Shown here: one piece after another, positions 51,095 to 59,166 of the stretch | How the letters are laid out: every line of letters starts with the position of its first letter | Numbering within the stretch: position 1 is the stretch's first letter | DNA from: Rhodococcus triatomae | GTDB taxonomy: Bacteria > Actinomycetota > Actinomycetes > Mycobacteriales > Mycobacteriaceae | Assembly (NCBI RefSeq): GCF_014217785.1 | Contig: NZ_CP048814.1 | Location: 2,914,001-2,978,000 of the forward strand | Direction of reading: 5' to 3' | Length of the DNA: 64,000 nucleotides | Notes under the pieces: model-generated | The model's database searches: none | What the model saw: only the letters and a program-made list of their open reading frames with translations | What the model was told of the DNA's origin: nothing | Made by a program: the position numbers and the translations under genes

Positions 51095-51691
51095 ATGGCG
51101 TGGCGTCGGAGGACGGGTATGTGTCTGGTCGCGGGTGCGGCGCTGGTGGTGGCCGGTTGCTCCGGCTCCACGGACGAGGCGGCTCCGACCACCGGGACCA
51201 CCGCCGCGACGACCACCACCGCACCGGCCACCACGACGACCACGGTCGATCCGACCACACCGAGCGCCCCACCGACCACCACCACCGAGGCGCCCACGAC
51301 GACGCTCGTGGACCTGGTCTACGAGCGCAACGAGTCGTACTACTTCACCTCGCCGGACGGCGGATTCCAGTGCGGCATCATCAAGTTGCCGAACCGTACC
51401 GAGGCCGGATGCCAGGGGCCGACCGACCCGATCCCGCCGCGCCCGGACGACTGCATGATCGACTGGGGCAGTGGTGTCCGGGTGGAGGATTCCGGGCCGG
51501 GCGCTTTCATGTGCGCCGGTGGGCTCGTGTACACGTCCGGTGATCCCGAACCGGATGCGGTGCTGCCCGCGGGCGCGACGCTGAGCAAACTCGGCTACAC
51601 GTGCAGCACCACGGCCGACGCGGTGACCTGTGTCAACGATGAGACGGCCCACGGCTTCACGGTCGCGGCGGATTCCAACGAGACGTTCTGA
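51095..51691 (+). CDS. Secreted lipoprotein with Thr-rich stalk
   Basis: A 198-residue protein. The lipobox VVAGC is followed by a Thr/Pro/Ala stalk of about 55 residues, then a C-terminal domain of about 110 residues with six Cys (FQCGII, AGCQG, DDCMIDW, FMCAGG, YTCST, VTCVND), which suggests three disulfides. The ATG follows GGGAGG by seven bases. Unknown function; the small Cys-rich surface domain is found attached to similar stalks in related bacteria, from memory. Confidence 0.75.
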   Translation: MAWRRRTGMCLVAGAALVVAGCSGSTDEAAPTTGTTAATTTTAPATTTTTVDPTTPSAPPTTTTEAPTTTLVDLVYERNESYYFTSPDGGFQCGIIKLPNRTEAGCQGPTDPIPPRPDDCMIDWGSGVRVEDSGPGAFMCAGGLVYTSGDPEPDAVLPAGATLSKLGYTCSTTADAVTCVNDETAHGFTVAADSNETF

Positions 51692-51695
51692 CGCG

Positions 51696-52355
51696 GTGAG
51701 CGACGAACCGGGCCCCACCGAGTGGGGCGAGCACCCGCACGGTGTCGGCCCGTGGGCCGACGAGCACGCCGGTCCCGTTCCGGACGATCCGAGGTACGAC
51801 CCGGAGCTCCTCGCTCACGGAGACAGGCGCAACGTCGTCGATGCGTACCGGTACTGGACGAGGGATGCGATCGTCGCGGACATCGATGCCCGCCGGCACC
51901 CCCTGCACGTGGCGATCGAGAACTTCGGGCACGACGCGAACATCGGGACGGTGGTCCGTACGGCCAACGCCTTCGCCGCCGCCGAGGTGCACATCGTCGG
52001 GCGCCGTCGGTGGAACCGCCGGGGTGCGATGGTCACCGACCGATACCAGCACGTCCGTCATCATCCGGACGTCGCCGCGCTCACCGAGTTCGCCCGTGAC
52101 GAGGGTCTGACCGTCGTCGCCGTCGACAACACTCCCGGCTCGGTACCGCTCGAGACTGCCCGGCTGCCTCGCCGGTGCCTCCTGCTGTTCGGTCAGGAGG
52201 GCCCGGGAGTCACCGACGACGCACGAGCGGCCGCGTCCACGACCGTGTCGATCGCACAGTTCGGTTCGACGCGGAGCATCAACGCCGGAGTCGCGGCGGG
52301 CATCGCGATGCACACCTGGATCCGGCAGCACGCGGACCTCGGGCGAGCGTGGTAG
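51696..52355 (+). CDS. SpoU/TrmH-family RNA methyltransferase
   Basis: A 219-residue SPOUT methylase. The three SpoU motifs are visible: ENFGHDANIGTVVRTANAF, LLLFGQEGPGV and SINAGVAAGIAMHTW. Together they form the SAM-binding knot and active site for 2-prime-O-methylation of tRNA or rRNA. GTG starts four bases after the lipoprotein stop. It corresponds to Rv0380c by family and neighbourhood, from memory. Confidence 0.9.
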   Translation: MSDEPGPTEWGEHPHGVGPWADEHAGPVPDDPRYDPELLAHGDRRNVVDAYRYWTRDAIVADIDARRHPLHVAIENFGHDANIGTVVRTANAFAAAEVHIVGRRRWNRRGAMVTDRYQHVRHHPDVAALTEFARDEGLTVVAVDNTPGSVPLETARLPRRCLLLFGQEGPGVTDDARAAASTTVSIAQFGSTRSINAGVAAGIAMHTWIRQHADLGRAW

Positions 52356-52397
52356 ACAACACCTGCGGATTTCCCGTCGAGTAGGCAAGATCGACTC

Positions 52398-53558
52398 ATG
52401 TGTCCTGTGTGGTCCCGCCGTGCCGATGCCGCGGAGGCGGCGATCGTCGGCCGGCATCTTCGTCGGCTGTGGGCGATGCCCGGAACCCGGCTCGGCGTCG
52501 TCGCGTGGCCCGCGGTACGACGTGAACGGGTTTTTCTCAGCTGGCACTACTGGTGGCAGGCGCACCTGCTCGACTGTGCGGTCGACGCGTACCACCGCGA
52601 GCACACTCCCGAACGTCGCCGCCGGATGGCGCATCTGGCGCGGGGGCACCGCATCCGCAACCTGTCCGGCTGGACCAACCGTTACTACGACGACATGGCC
52701 TGGCTGGGACTGGCTCTCGAGCGGGCGCAGCGGGGAGCGCCGTTCGGTCGCAGGCACGCGGTCGACATCCTCGCGAACCAGGTGTTCGACGCCTGGGATC
52801 CGGGTCGCGGCGGTGGCATCCCCTGGCGCAGGGGTTCGGACTTCTTCAACGCGCCGTCCAACGGGCCCGCCGCCATCCTGCTGGCCCGGACCGGCAAGGT
52901 CTGGCGGGCCGAGGCGATGGCGGACTGGATCGACGCGAACCTGCGCGATCGGCGCAGCAACCTCGTTCTCGACGGTGTCCGGCCGAACGGCGACCTCGAC
53001 CGCGCCATCTACACCTACTGTCAGGGCGTGGTGCTCGGCGTGGAGACGGAACTGGCCGTGCGGACGGGCGCGGAGCGACACCGTCACCGGGTCCACCGTC
53101 TTGTCGCGGCCGTCGACCACCACCTGGCCTCGTCCGGGGTGATTCGCGGCGGGGGTGGTGGGGACGGCGGTTTGTTCAGCGGGATCCTGGCCCGCTACCT
53201 CGCCTTCGTCGCCACCGTGTTGCCGGGGGAGTCCGAGGCCGACGTCCGAGCCCGGGGCACGGCCGCGGCGATCGTGCTCGGGTCCGCGGACGCGGCCTGG
53301 CGCCACCGGCTCCAGGTGGAGGAACTGCCGTTGTTCGGCCACGACTGGTCGAAGCAGGCGCGGCTACCGGGTCTGGGCGAGGGCATCGCGAGCTTCACCG
53401 GTGGATCGGTGCGCTCGTCGGACATCCCCGAGCGGGATCTGTCGGTGCAGCTGTCCGGATGGATGCTGATGGAAGCGGCGCACAGCGTGGCGTCCGCGGG
53501 ATTCTCCGCCGGTTCCCGGCGGTCCGACGATTCCGGCCGGTTCTCCGACGCCGACTGA
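52398..53558 (+). CDS. GH76-like protein (putative alpha-1,6-mannanase)
   Basis: A 386-residue protein of the alpha/alpha-barrel type. The adjacent Asp pair in NRYYDDMAWLGLAL matches the catalytic DD of glycoside hydrolase family 76, and SDFFNAPSNGPAAILLA and YTYCQGVVLGVETEL are family-like. No signal peptide is present, so, unlike secreted GH76 enzymes, it appears cytoplasmic. In mycolic-acid bacteria alpha-1,6-mannose chains occur in lipomannan. The gene lies beside a DedA gene, as Rv0365c does beside Rv0364 (from memory). Confidence 0.78.
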   Translation: MCPVWSRRADAAEAAIVGRHLRRLWAMPGTRLGVVAWPAVRRERVFLSWHYWWQAHLLDCAVDAYHREHTPERRRRMAHLARGHRIRNLSGWTNRYYDDMAWLGLALERAQRGAPFGRRHAVDILANQVFDAWDPGRGGGIPWRRGSDFFNAPSNGPAAILLARTGKVWRAEAMADWIDANLRDRRSNLVLDGVRPNGDLDRAIYTYCQGVVLGVETELAVRTGAERHRHRVHRLVAAVDHHLASSGVIRGGGGGDGGLFSGILARYLAFVATVLPGESEADVRARGTAAAIVLGSADAAWRHRLQVEELPLFGHDWSKQARLPGLGEGIASFTGGSVRSSDIPERDLSVQLSGWMLMEAAHSVASAGFSAGSRRSDDSGRFSDAD

Positions 53559-53583
53559 CGCGCCGGGATCACCGCGCCCCGGA

Positions 53584-54246
53584 TCAGGTGGTGGCGACCT
53601 CGTCGACCACGACCTCGTCGATCGGCCTGGCCATCTCCTGCCGGTACTGCCGGACACCGACGACGGTGCCCACCACGAGCATCGCGACGAGCGCGAGCAG
53701 GATCACGGGGAGCAGCCACGGGGCGCGGGACAGGTAGCCGCCGGCGTAGAAGCCGGCCAGCAGCAACACCGGAGCCCACACGATCGCGCCGAGCGTGCTC
53801 GCCACCGTGAACTTGGTGTGGTTCATCCGGGCGGCCCCCGACACGAGGGGGCACAGCGTCCGCACCCACGGGATCCAGCGGGCGACCAGGACGGCCCAGA
53901 AGCCGTGCCGGTCGAGCAGGGTGTTGACCTTGTGCAGGTTCTCGGCCGTGAGGTACTTCCCGCCGCGGCGCGCGAGGATCCTGTCTCCGGCGCGATGACC
54001 GAGCCGGTATCCGACGTGGTTGCCGCAGATCGCGGCGATCATCGCCCCGAAGGAGAGCGCCCAGACGTGCCCCGCGCCCGAGGTATGGGTCGACAGCACG
54101 ATCCCGGCGGTGATCAGCATGGAGTCGCCCGGCAGGAACAATCCGAGGATGACGGCGCATTCGAGGAACACGAAGGTCAGCACGATCGCCCAGACCAGGG
54201 CGGGCCCGGCGGACTCGAACGGTCCCAGGCCGGCGGCAGAGATCAT
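53584..54246 (-). CDS. DedA-family membrane protein, first copy
   Basis: A 220-residue DedA protein with four or five helices. Its motifs are FLPGDSMLITAG, GNHVGYRLGHRAG and FWAVLVARWIPWVRTLCPLVSGAARM. The last contains the membrane-embedded Arg residues thought to be used in lipid carrier flipping. DedA proteins include undecaprenyl-phosphate recyclers. It begins 23 bases after the stop of the second copy. Confidence 0.87.
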   Translation of the reverse strand: MISAAGLGPFESAGPALVWAIVLTFVFLECAVILGLFLPGDSMLITAGIVLSTHTSGAGHVWALSFGAMIAAICGNHVGYRLGHRAGDRILARRGGKYLTAENLHKVNTLLDRHGFWAVLVARWIPWVRTLCPLVSGAARMNHTKFTVASTLGAIVWAPVLLLAGFYAGGYLSRAPWLLPVILLALVAMLVVGTVVGVRQYRQEMARPIDEVVVDEVATT

Positions 54247-54269
54247 CACCGGTGCGTGGTCGCTCCCGC

Positions 54270-54995
54270 TCAGGATGTGGTGTCCGAGGGAGCGGCCGGC
54301 GCCGAGGCATCGACCGTGGCGACCTGTGGCGTCCTGTTGCGGCGCGCGGCGAGGAAGCGTTTGAACACTTCGGACATGATCGGCAGGACCGAGACCAACA
54401 CGATGAGGATGAAGATGACGTCGATGTTGTCGCGGATGAAGGCGATGTTGCCGAGGAAGTAGCCCAGCAGAGTGACACCCGCGCCCCAGAGGACGGCGCC
54501 GATGATGTTGAACGACACGAACACCGGGTAGCGCATCCGGGAGGCACCCGCGACCAGCGGTGCATACGTACGCACGATGGGGACGAACCTGGCCAGGATG
54601 ATGGTGATCGGCCCGTACTTCTCGAAGAACTCGTGCGACTCGTCGATGTACTTCTTCTTGAAGAGCTTGGCGTTGTCGTCCTTGAACAGCTTCGCTCCGC
54701 CCTTCTTGCCGATGAAGTAGCCGCACTGGTCGCCGAGGAACCCGGCGACCGGAATGAGGATCAGCAGCAGCCAGATGGGTGCGAACGGGTTCTCCTGTGC
54801 CGACAGTAACCCGGCGGTGAACAGCAGCGAATCGCCCGGTAGAAGCGGGAACAGCAGGCCGGATTCGATGAAGACGACCAGCAGCAGGCCGCCGAGCATC
54901 CAGTTGCCGAAGGAGTTGAGCAGGTTGACCGGATCGAGGAATCCCGGCAACAGGGCAAGGTTGCTCACAGTGTCGGATGCTGCCTGGATACTCAC
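54270..54995 (-). CDS. DedA-family membrane protein, second copy
   Basis: A 241-residue DedA protein: FPLLPGDSLLFTAGLL, FLGDQCGYFIGKKGG and PITIILARFVPIVRTYAPLVAGASRM. It has a longer basic cytoplasmic segment (KLFKDDNAKLFKKKYID) than the first copy. GTG start without a clear ribosome site. The two copies are only about one third identical by eye, so they are old paralogues. From memory one of them corresponds to Rv0364. Confidence 0.88.
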   Translation of the reverse strand: MSIQAASDTVSNLALLPGFLDPVNLLNSFGNWMLGGLLLVVFIESGLLFPLLPGDSLLFTAGLLSAQENPFAPIWLLLILIPVAGFLGDQCGYFIGKKGGAKLFKDDNAKLFKKKYIDESHEFFEKYGPITIILARFVPIVRTYAPLVAGASRMRYPVFVSFNIIGAVLWGAGVTLLGYFLGNIAFIRDNIDVIFILIVLVSVLPIMSEVFKRFLAARRNRTPQVATVDASAPAAPSDTTS

Positions 54996-55200
54996 GCAGG
55001 ACAGACTACCGGGATCGCGGAGTGGCGGCGGAAAGGTGCAGGTCCGTGCTGCCGAAGCGCTGCGACGGGTCCGAGGAAGGCGCACACTGGGCAGGTGAGG
55101 GGAGACTCCTCGGGGCCGTCTTGACATACTGCAGGGACCAAGCGCCGCGTCTGGTGATCACAGCGCGTGCCGAACCGAATCGTTTTGGAGGATTGCCACC

Positions 55201-56238
55201 GTGCCAATTGCGACTCCCGAGGTCTACGCCGAGATGCTGCAGCGGGCCAAGGAGCACTCGTTCGCGTTCCCTGCCATCAACTGCACCTCCTCGGAGACCA
55301 TCAACGCCGCCATCAAGGGCTTTGCGGATGCCGGCAGTGACGGCATCATCCAGTTCTCGACCGGTGGTGCCGAGTTCGGCTCCGGCCTCGGTGTGAAGGA
55401 CATGGTCACCGGCGCGGTGGCCCTGGCCGAGTTCGCTCACGTCATCGCCGCCAAGTACGACGTGACGATCGCACTGCACACGGACCACTGCCCCAAGGAC
55501 AAGCTGGACGGCTTCGTCCGGCCGCTGCTCGAGATCTCGCAGGAGCGGGTGAAGGCGGGCCGCAACCCGCTGTTCCAGTCGCACATGTGGGACGGCTCGG
55601 CCATCCAGATCGACGAGAACCTCGAGATCGCCCAGGATCTGCTCGCGCGCGCCAAGGCCGCGAACATCGTCCTCGAGGTCGAGATCGGTGTCGTCGGCGG
55701 CGAGGAAGACGGCGTCGAGGCCGAGATCAACGACAAGCTGTACACCTCCCCGGAGGACTTCGAGAAGACGGTCGACGCCCTCGGCGTCGGCGAGAAGGGC
55801 AAGTACCTGCTGGCCGCGACGTTCGGCAACGTCCACGGCGTCTACAAGCCGGGTAACGTCAAGCTCCGCCCCGAGGTGCTCGAGCTGGGCCAGAAGGTGG
55901 CCACCGAGAAGCTGGGGCTGGCGGCGGGCTCCAAGCCGTTCGACTTCGTCTTCCACGGCGGGTCCGGCTCACTGAAGTCCGAAATCGACGATTCGCTGAA
56001 GTTCGGCGTGGTGAAGATGAACGTCGACACCGACACCCAGTACGCGTTCACGCGTCCGGTGGCCGGGCACATGTTCGCCAACTACGACGGCGTCCTCAAG
56101 ATCGACGGCGAGGTAGGCAACAAGAAGGTCTACGACCCGCGTAGCTACCTGAAGAAGGCAGAGGCATCGATGACCGACCGCGTCGTCGAGGCCTGCAACG
56201 ACCTGAAGTCGTCCGGCCGCTCGGTGTCCGCCAGCTGA
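55201..56238 (+). CDS. fba: Class II fructose-bisphosphate aldolase
   Basis: A 345-residue zinc enzyme. IALHTDHCPKDKLDGF contains the catalytic Asp and a zinc His. Further zinc ligands appear in VGVVGGEEDGVE and TFGNVHGVY, and FVFHGGSGS binds phosphate. It splits fructose 1,6-bisphosphate into triose phosphates in glycolysis. GTG follows GGAGG by about nine bases. A TTGACA at 55121-55126 is a possible minus-35 box, without a clear partner. A strong hairpin follows. Confidence 0.97.
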   Translation: MPIATPEVYAEMLQRAKEHSFAFPAINCTSSETINAAIKGFADAGSDGIIQFSTGGAEFGSGLGVKDMVTGAVALAEFAHVIAAKYDVTIALHTDHCPKDKLDGFVRPLLEISQERVKAGRNPLFQSHMWDGSAIQIDENLEIAQDLLARAKAANIVLEVEIGVVGGEEDGVEAEINDKLYTSPEDFEKTVDALGVGEKGKYLLAATFGNVHGVYKPGNVKLRPEVLELGQKVATEKLGLAAGSKPFDFVFHGGSGSLKSEIDDSLKFGVVKMNVDTDTQYAFTRPVAGHMFANYDGVLKIDGEVGNKKVYDPRSYLKKAEASMTDRVVEACNDLKSSGRSVSAS

Positions 56239-56256
56239 TATCGGTCGCAGAAGTGC

Positions 56257-56292
56257 AGGAGGGGCCCGCCGCAACCGCGGCGGGCCCCTCCT
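56257..56292 (+). terminator. Terminator between fba and the Rv0361-like gene
   Basis: A perfect 16-base stem (56257-56272 and 56277-56292) with the loop AACC, 19 bases past the fba stop. It is followed by TCGTTCGT, a weak T-tail. The gene on the other side converges, so it may serve both. Confidence 0.85.
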
Positions 56293-56334
56293 TCGTTCGT
56301 GCGACGCTCCTGCGACGAACACCGGGTCCGGGAA

Positions 56335-57339
56335 CTACTGCGGGTCGCAGACCTTCCACTGATCGTCCACCCGGGCCAGATCGAACGTCCGCCAGGACTG
56401 CTCGCCCGGAGTCGCCGCGGTCTGGGCGGGGACCTGGGCGATCGCGACGTCACCGGTGATCTCGATGGCGTCCACCGGGCCGACCACGGGCACGTTCTGC
56501 TGGGCCACCGCGGCGCGGTGCACCGTGGCGAACTCCTCCTCGGTCAATCCGTTGTAGTACTCCGCGAGGCTGCCACAGGTGGTGGTGCGCAGCGTCTCGA
56601 GGTCGCCGTCGCCGAGCGCAGTGACGAACGTGTCGATGGAGGTCTGCACCTGCGCCTCGGGCGAATTCGCCGTGCGGTGCTGATTCACCAGCACGATGCC
56701 GGTGACGCCGAGTGCGATCAGCACCACCAGCCCGGCGACGGAGGCGGTGATCACCCAGCCACGCTTCCCCCCGGAAGGCCGAGGTTCCACCCGGGTCGGG
56801 GATTCCTGGGTACGCGGAAGTACCCGCTCGGGTGCCGCCTTCTGCGCCGGGAACGGAGCGGGGGCGGGCCGTGCAGGACGGGGTGGCTGCTGGACCGGAC
56901 GCGGCTGTGCCGGTTGCGCCGGCCGGGGAGGCGGCGGTGTGGCGCCGCCGGCGAGTGGAATCGCCGCCGTCTTCTCCTCCGATGGCGGTACCTCGCCTTC
57001 GGGCCCGGCTGCCTTCGCGGCGTCTGCCGGGATACGCGTCGTCGCGTCCACCGGACGCGGGGGTGGCGGTGAGGTGGGCAGCGCCACCGTCTCGGCGTCG
57101 TCGGCGGATGTCGTCGGTGCAGTCGACCCCGCCTCGGGTGCTTTCCGGGTCGGCTTCGCCTCGGGTGACGTCCGGGGGCTCTCGGGAGACTTCGCCTCGC
57201 CCTCCGGCTTCGGCGCCGGCACGGACGAGTCCCCGGTGACGTCGATGGCCTGGGTCTCGGCCTCGCTCGCCTCCGGCTGGGTCTCGCCGGCCGGGCCCGT
57301 GCCGGCCGATTCGGCCGCGGTGTCTTCAGGATCCTGCAA
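56335..57339 (-). CDS. Single-pass membrane protein with disordered cytoplasmic region (Rv0361-like)
   Basis: A 334-residue protein. About 190 residues of Pro/Glu/Ala/Thr-rich disordered sequence precede one membrane helix (WVITASVAGLVVLIALGVTGIVLV). The extracytoplasmic C-terminal domain is about 110 residues, with NTF2-like character (QVQTSIDTFVTALGDGDLETLRTTTCG) and two Cys that may pair. TTG at 57339 is proposed as start because AGAGG lies six bases upstream; the frame is open to 57405. It flanks fba and a DUF3151 gene as in M. tuberculosis (from memory). Function unknown. Confidence 0.75.
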   Translation of the reverse strand: MQDPEDTAAESAGTGPAGETQPEASEAETQAIDVTGDSSVPAPKPEGEAKSPESPRTSPEAKPTRKAPEAGSTAPTTSADDAETVALPTSPPPPRPVDATTRIPADAAKAAGPEGEVPPSEEKTAAIPLAGGATPPPPRPAQPAQPRPVQQPPRPARPAPAPFPAQKAAPERVLPRTQESPTRVEPRPSGGKRGWVITASVAGLVVLIALGVTGIVLVNQHRTANSPEAQVQTSIDTFVTALGDGDLETLRTTTCGSLAEYYNGLTEEEFATVHRAAVAQQNVPVVGPVDAIEITGDVAIAQVPAQTAATPGEQSWRTFDLARVDDQWKVCDPQ

Positions 57340-57488
57340 CGGGCACCTCTCGATGTGCGCAGCGGTCAACTCGAAGGGAAGCCTAGCGGGGTTTCGTGTC
57401 CGCACCCCGTAGGCGTCCGTGTCGTGGCCGGGACGTCCGCAGCCACGGTCGGCATCCGCGGCGAACGGGCACGGGGCACAATAGGCCC

Positions 57489-57905
57489 ATGACGTCTTTC
57501 GGTGACCTGCTCGGACCCCAGCCCGTTCTGCTTCCGGGTGACGACGATGCGGAATCGGCCCTGCTGAACCACGAGGACCCGAAGAAGGTGGCGGCGGACC
57601 ATCCGACGGCGTCCGTCGCGTGGGCGTACCTCGCGGAAGCTGCCTTCGACGGTGGCGAGGTGATCACCGCGTACGCCTATGCCCGTACCGGCTACCACCG
57701 CGGCCTGGACCAGCTCCGCCGCAACGGATGGAAGGGCTTCGGCCCGGTGCCGTACAGCCACGAGCCGAATCGCGGCTTCCTGCGGTGCGTCGCGGTACTG
57801 GCCAGGGCGGCACAGTCCATCGGCGAGACCGACGAGTACAGCCGCTGCCTCGACCTGCTCGAGGACTGCGATCCGCGGGCCGCCGAAGAACTCGGCCTCG
57901 GCTAG
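57489..57905 (+). CDS. DUF3151 protein
   Basis: A 138-residue cytoplasmic protein with the DUF3151 pattern: LLGPQPVLLPGDDDAESALL at the start, HPTASVAWAYLAEAAF, AYAYARTGYHRGLDQLRRNGWKGFGPVPY and YSRCLDLLEDCDP. It is conserved in actinobacteria next to fba; the role is unknown. CACAAT lies about nine bases before the ATG and could be a minus-10 box of a leaderless transcript. Confidence 0.85.
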   Translation: MTSFGDLLGPQPVLLPGDDDAESALLNHEDPKKVAADHPTASVAWAYLAEAAFDGGEVITAYAYARTGYHRGLDQLRRNGWKGFGPVPYSHEPNRGFLRCVAVLARAAQSIGETDEYSRCLDLLEDCDPRAAEELGLG

Positions 57906-57906
57906 C

Positions 57907-59052
57907 TTGAGCTCGGCGGGGAGTTTCGCGGAGGCGAGGGCGCGGGGCCGGCAGCGGCTCCGCTCTTCGGCGCTGCGCCTGCGCATCTCCGCGTTGCCGA
58001 TCCTCCAGTGCGCGCTCGCCGCGGCCGGGGCGTGGTGGGTGGCCACCACGGTCGTCGGTCACGAGCGTCCCTTCTTCGCGCCCATCGCGGCCGTCGTGTC
58101 CCTGGGTCTGTCCCTCGGTGCCCGGACGCGCCGGTCCTTCGAGCTCGTCCTCGGCGTCGCGGTCGGTGTCGGGATCGGCGACCTGCTGATCTCGGTGATC
58201 GGTGGGGGAACCTGGCAGATCGCCGTCGTCGTCGCGCTGGCGATGGCCGCGGCGGTACTCCTCGACAGCGGGCCGATGATCGCGATGCAGGCGGGAAACT
58301 CGGCGGTTCTCGTCGCCACCCTCATTCCGCCGGGTGACAACGCCGGCATCGACCGCATGGTCGATGCCTTGATCGGTGGGCTGGTCGGTATCGCCATCGT
58401 CGCGATCGTCCCCACCCATCCCGTGGGCCGGGCCCGGCGGGATGCCGCCGTGATTCTCGGTTCTGCCGGTGAGGTGCTGCGGCTCGTCCACGAAGGGCTG
58501 CTCGCGAACGACGACAAGCCGATCGTGACGGCATTGCAGAAGGCGCGCGCGACTCAACCGGCCATCGACACGCTGCGCGAACACGTGGCGGGTGGTTGGG
58601 AGATCAGCCGGATCTCGCCGTTCTACTGGAACACCCGCCAGCGGCTCAGCCGGCTCGCCGCCGTCGTCGACCCCATCGACAACGCGATGCGCAACATCCG
58701 GGTGCTCGCGCGGCGGTCGTTGTCGCTGGTCCGCGACGACGAGATCCTCGACCCGCGACTGGTGAACCAGGTGGGCCAGGTGGCGGACTCGATGGAGGTG
58801 CTGCGCCGGATGGCGCTCGCCGATCCCGGCGAGCAACCCGACCAGGCGGAGGCGGCCCGGGTCCTGCGGTCGGTCGCGGCCGAGGTGAAGCCCGAACTTC
58901 TCGAGGGAGCCGGGGTCTCCGCGACTGTGGTGTTCGCCCAGATCAGGTCGATCCTGGTGGACCTGCTCCAGGTGGCGGGGCTCAAGCGGATCTCGGCCAT
59001 CGCGACCCTGCCGCCGACGGTGGACAACCCCGCGTATCCGCCGGAGCGGTAG
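57907..59052 (+). CDS. FUSC/aromatic-acid-exporter-type membrane protein
   Basis: About 381 residues. Six hydrophobic helices in the first 170 residues (VGHERPFFAPIAAVVSLG; VVVALAMAAAVLLD) are followed by a long cytoplasmic helical domain, the layout of FUSC and YgaE-like proteins related to the AaeB aromatic acid exporters. TTG at 57907, two bases after the DUF3151 stop, is the most upstream start in the proper frame; no ATG or GTG exists before the first helix. The start is therefore uncertain. Substrate unknown. Confidence 0.72.
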   Translation: MSSAGSFAEARARGRQRLRSSALRLRISALPILQCALAAAGAWWVATTVVGHERPFFAPIAAVVSLGLSLGARTRRSFELVLGVAVGVGIGDLLISVIGGGTWQIAVVVALAMAAAVLLDSGPMIAMQAGNSAVLVATLIPPGDNAGIDRMVDALIGGLVGIAIVAIVPTHPVGRARRDAAVILGSAGEVLRLVHEGLLANDDKPIVTALQKARATQPAIDTLREHVAGGWEISRISPFYWNTRQRLSRLAAVVDPIDNAMRNIRVLARRSLSLVRDDEILDPRLVNQVGQVADSMEVLRRMALADPGEQPDQAEAARVLRSVAAEVKPELLEGAGVSATVVFAQIRSILVDLLQVAGLKRISAIATLPPTVDNPAYPPER

Positions 59053-59108
59053 CTGCCGGGGTACGGCAGGAATCGGGGGAGACGCTTCCCGGCTCCGAAT
59101 CGACGGTC

Positions 59109-59138
59109 TTGATCATATGCATGGTTGTGCATATGATC
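59109..59138 (+). promoter_or_regulatory. Promoter overlapped by a palindromic operator before the CDF gene
   Basis: TTGATC at 59109-59114 and TATGAT at 59132-59137 are 17 bases apart, a good sigma-A-type promoter. A perfect 11-base inverted repeat (arms 59111-59121 and 59128-59138, six-base centre) covers both boxes. The CATATG core in each arm resembles sites of ArsR/SmtB-type metal sensors. Binding would block the promoter. Confidence 0.75.
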
Positions 59139-59166
59139 GGCGGAGTTCGGAGGGAGCAACGACGCC

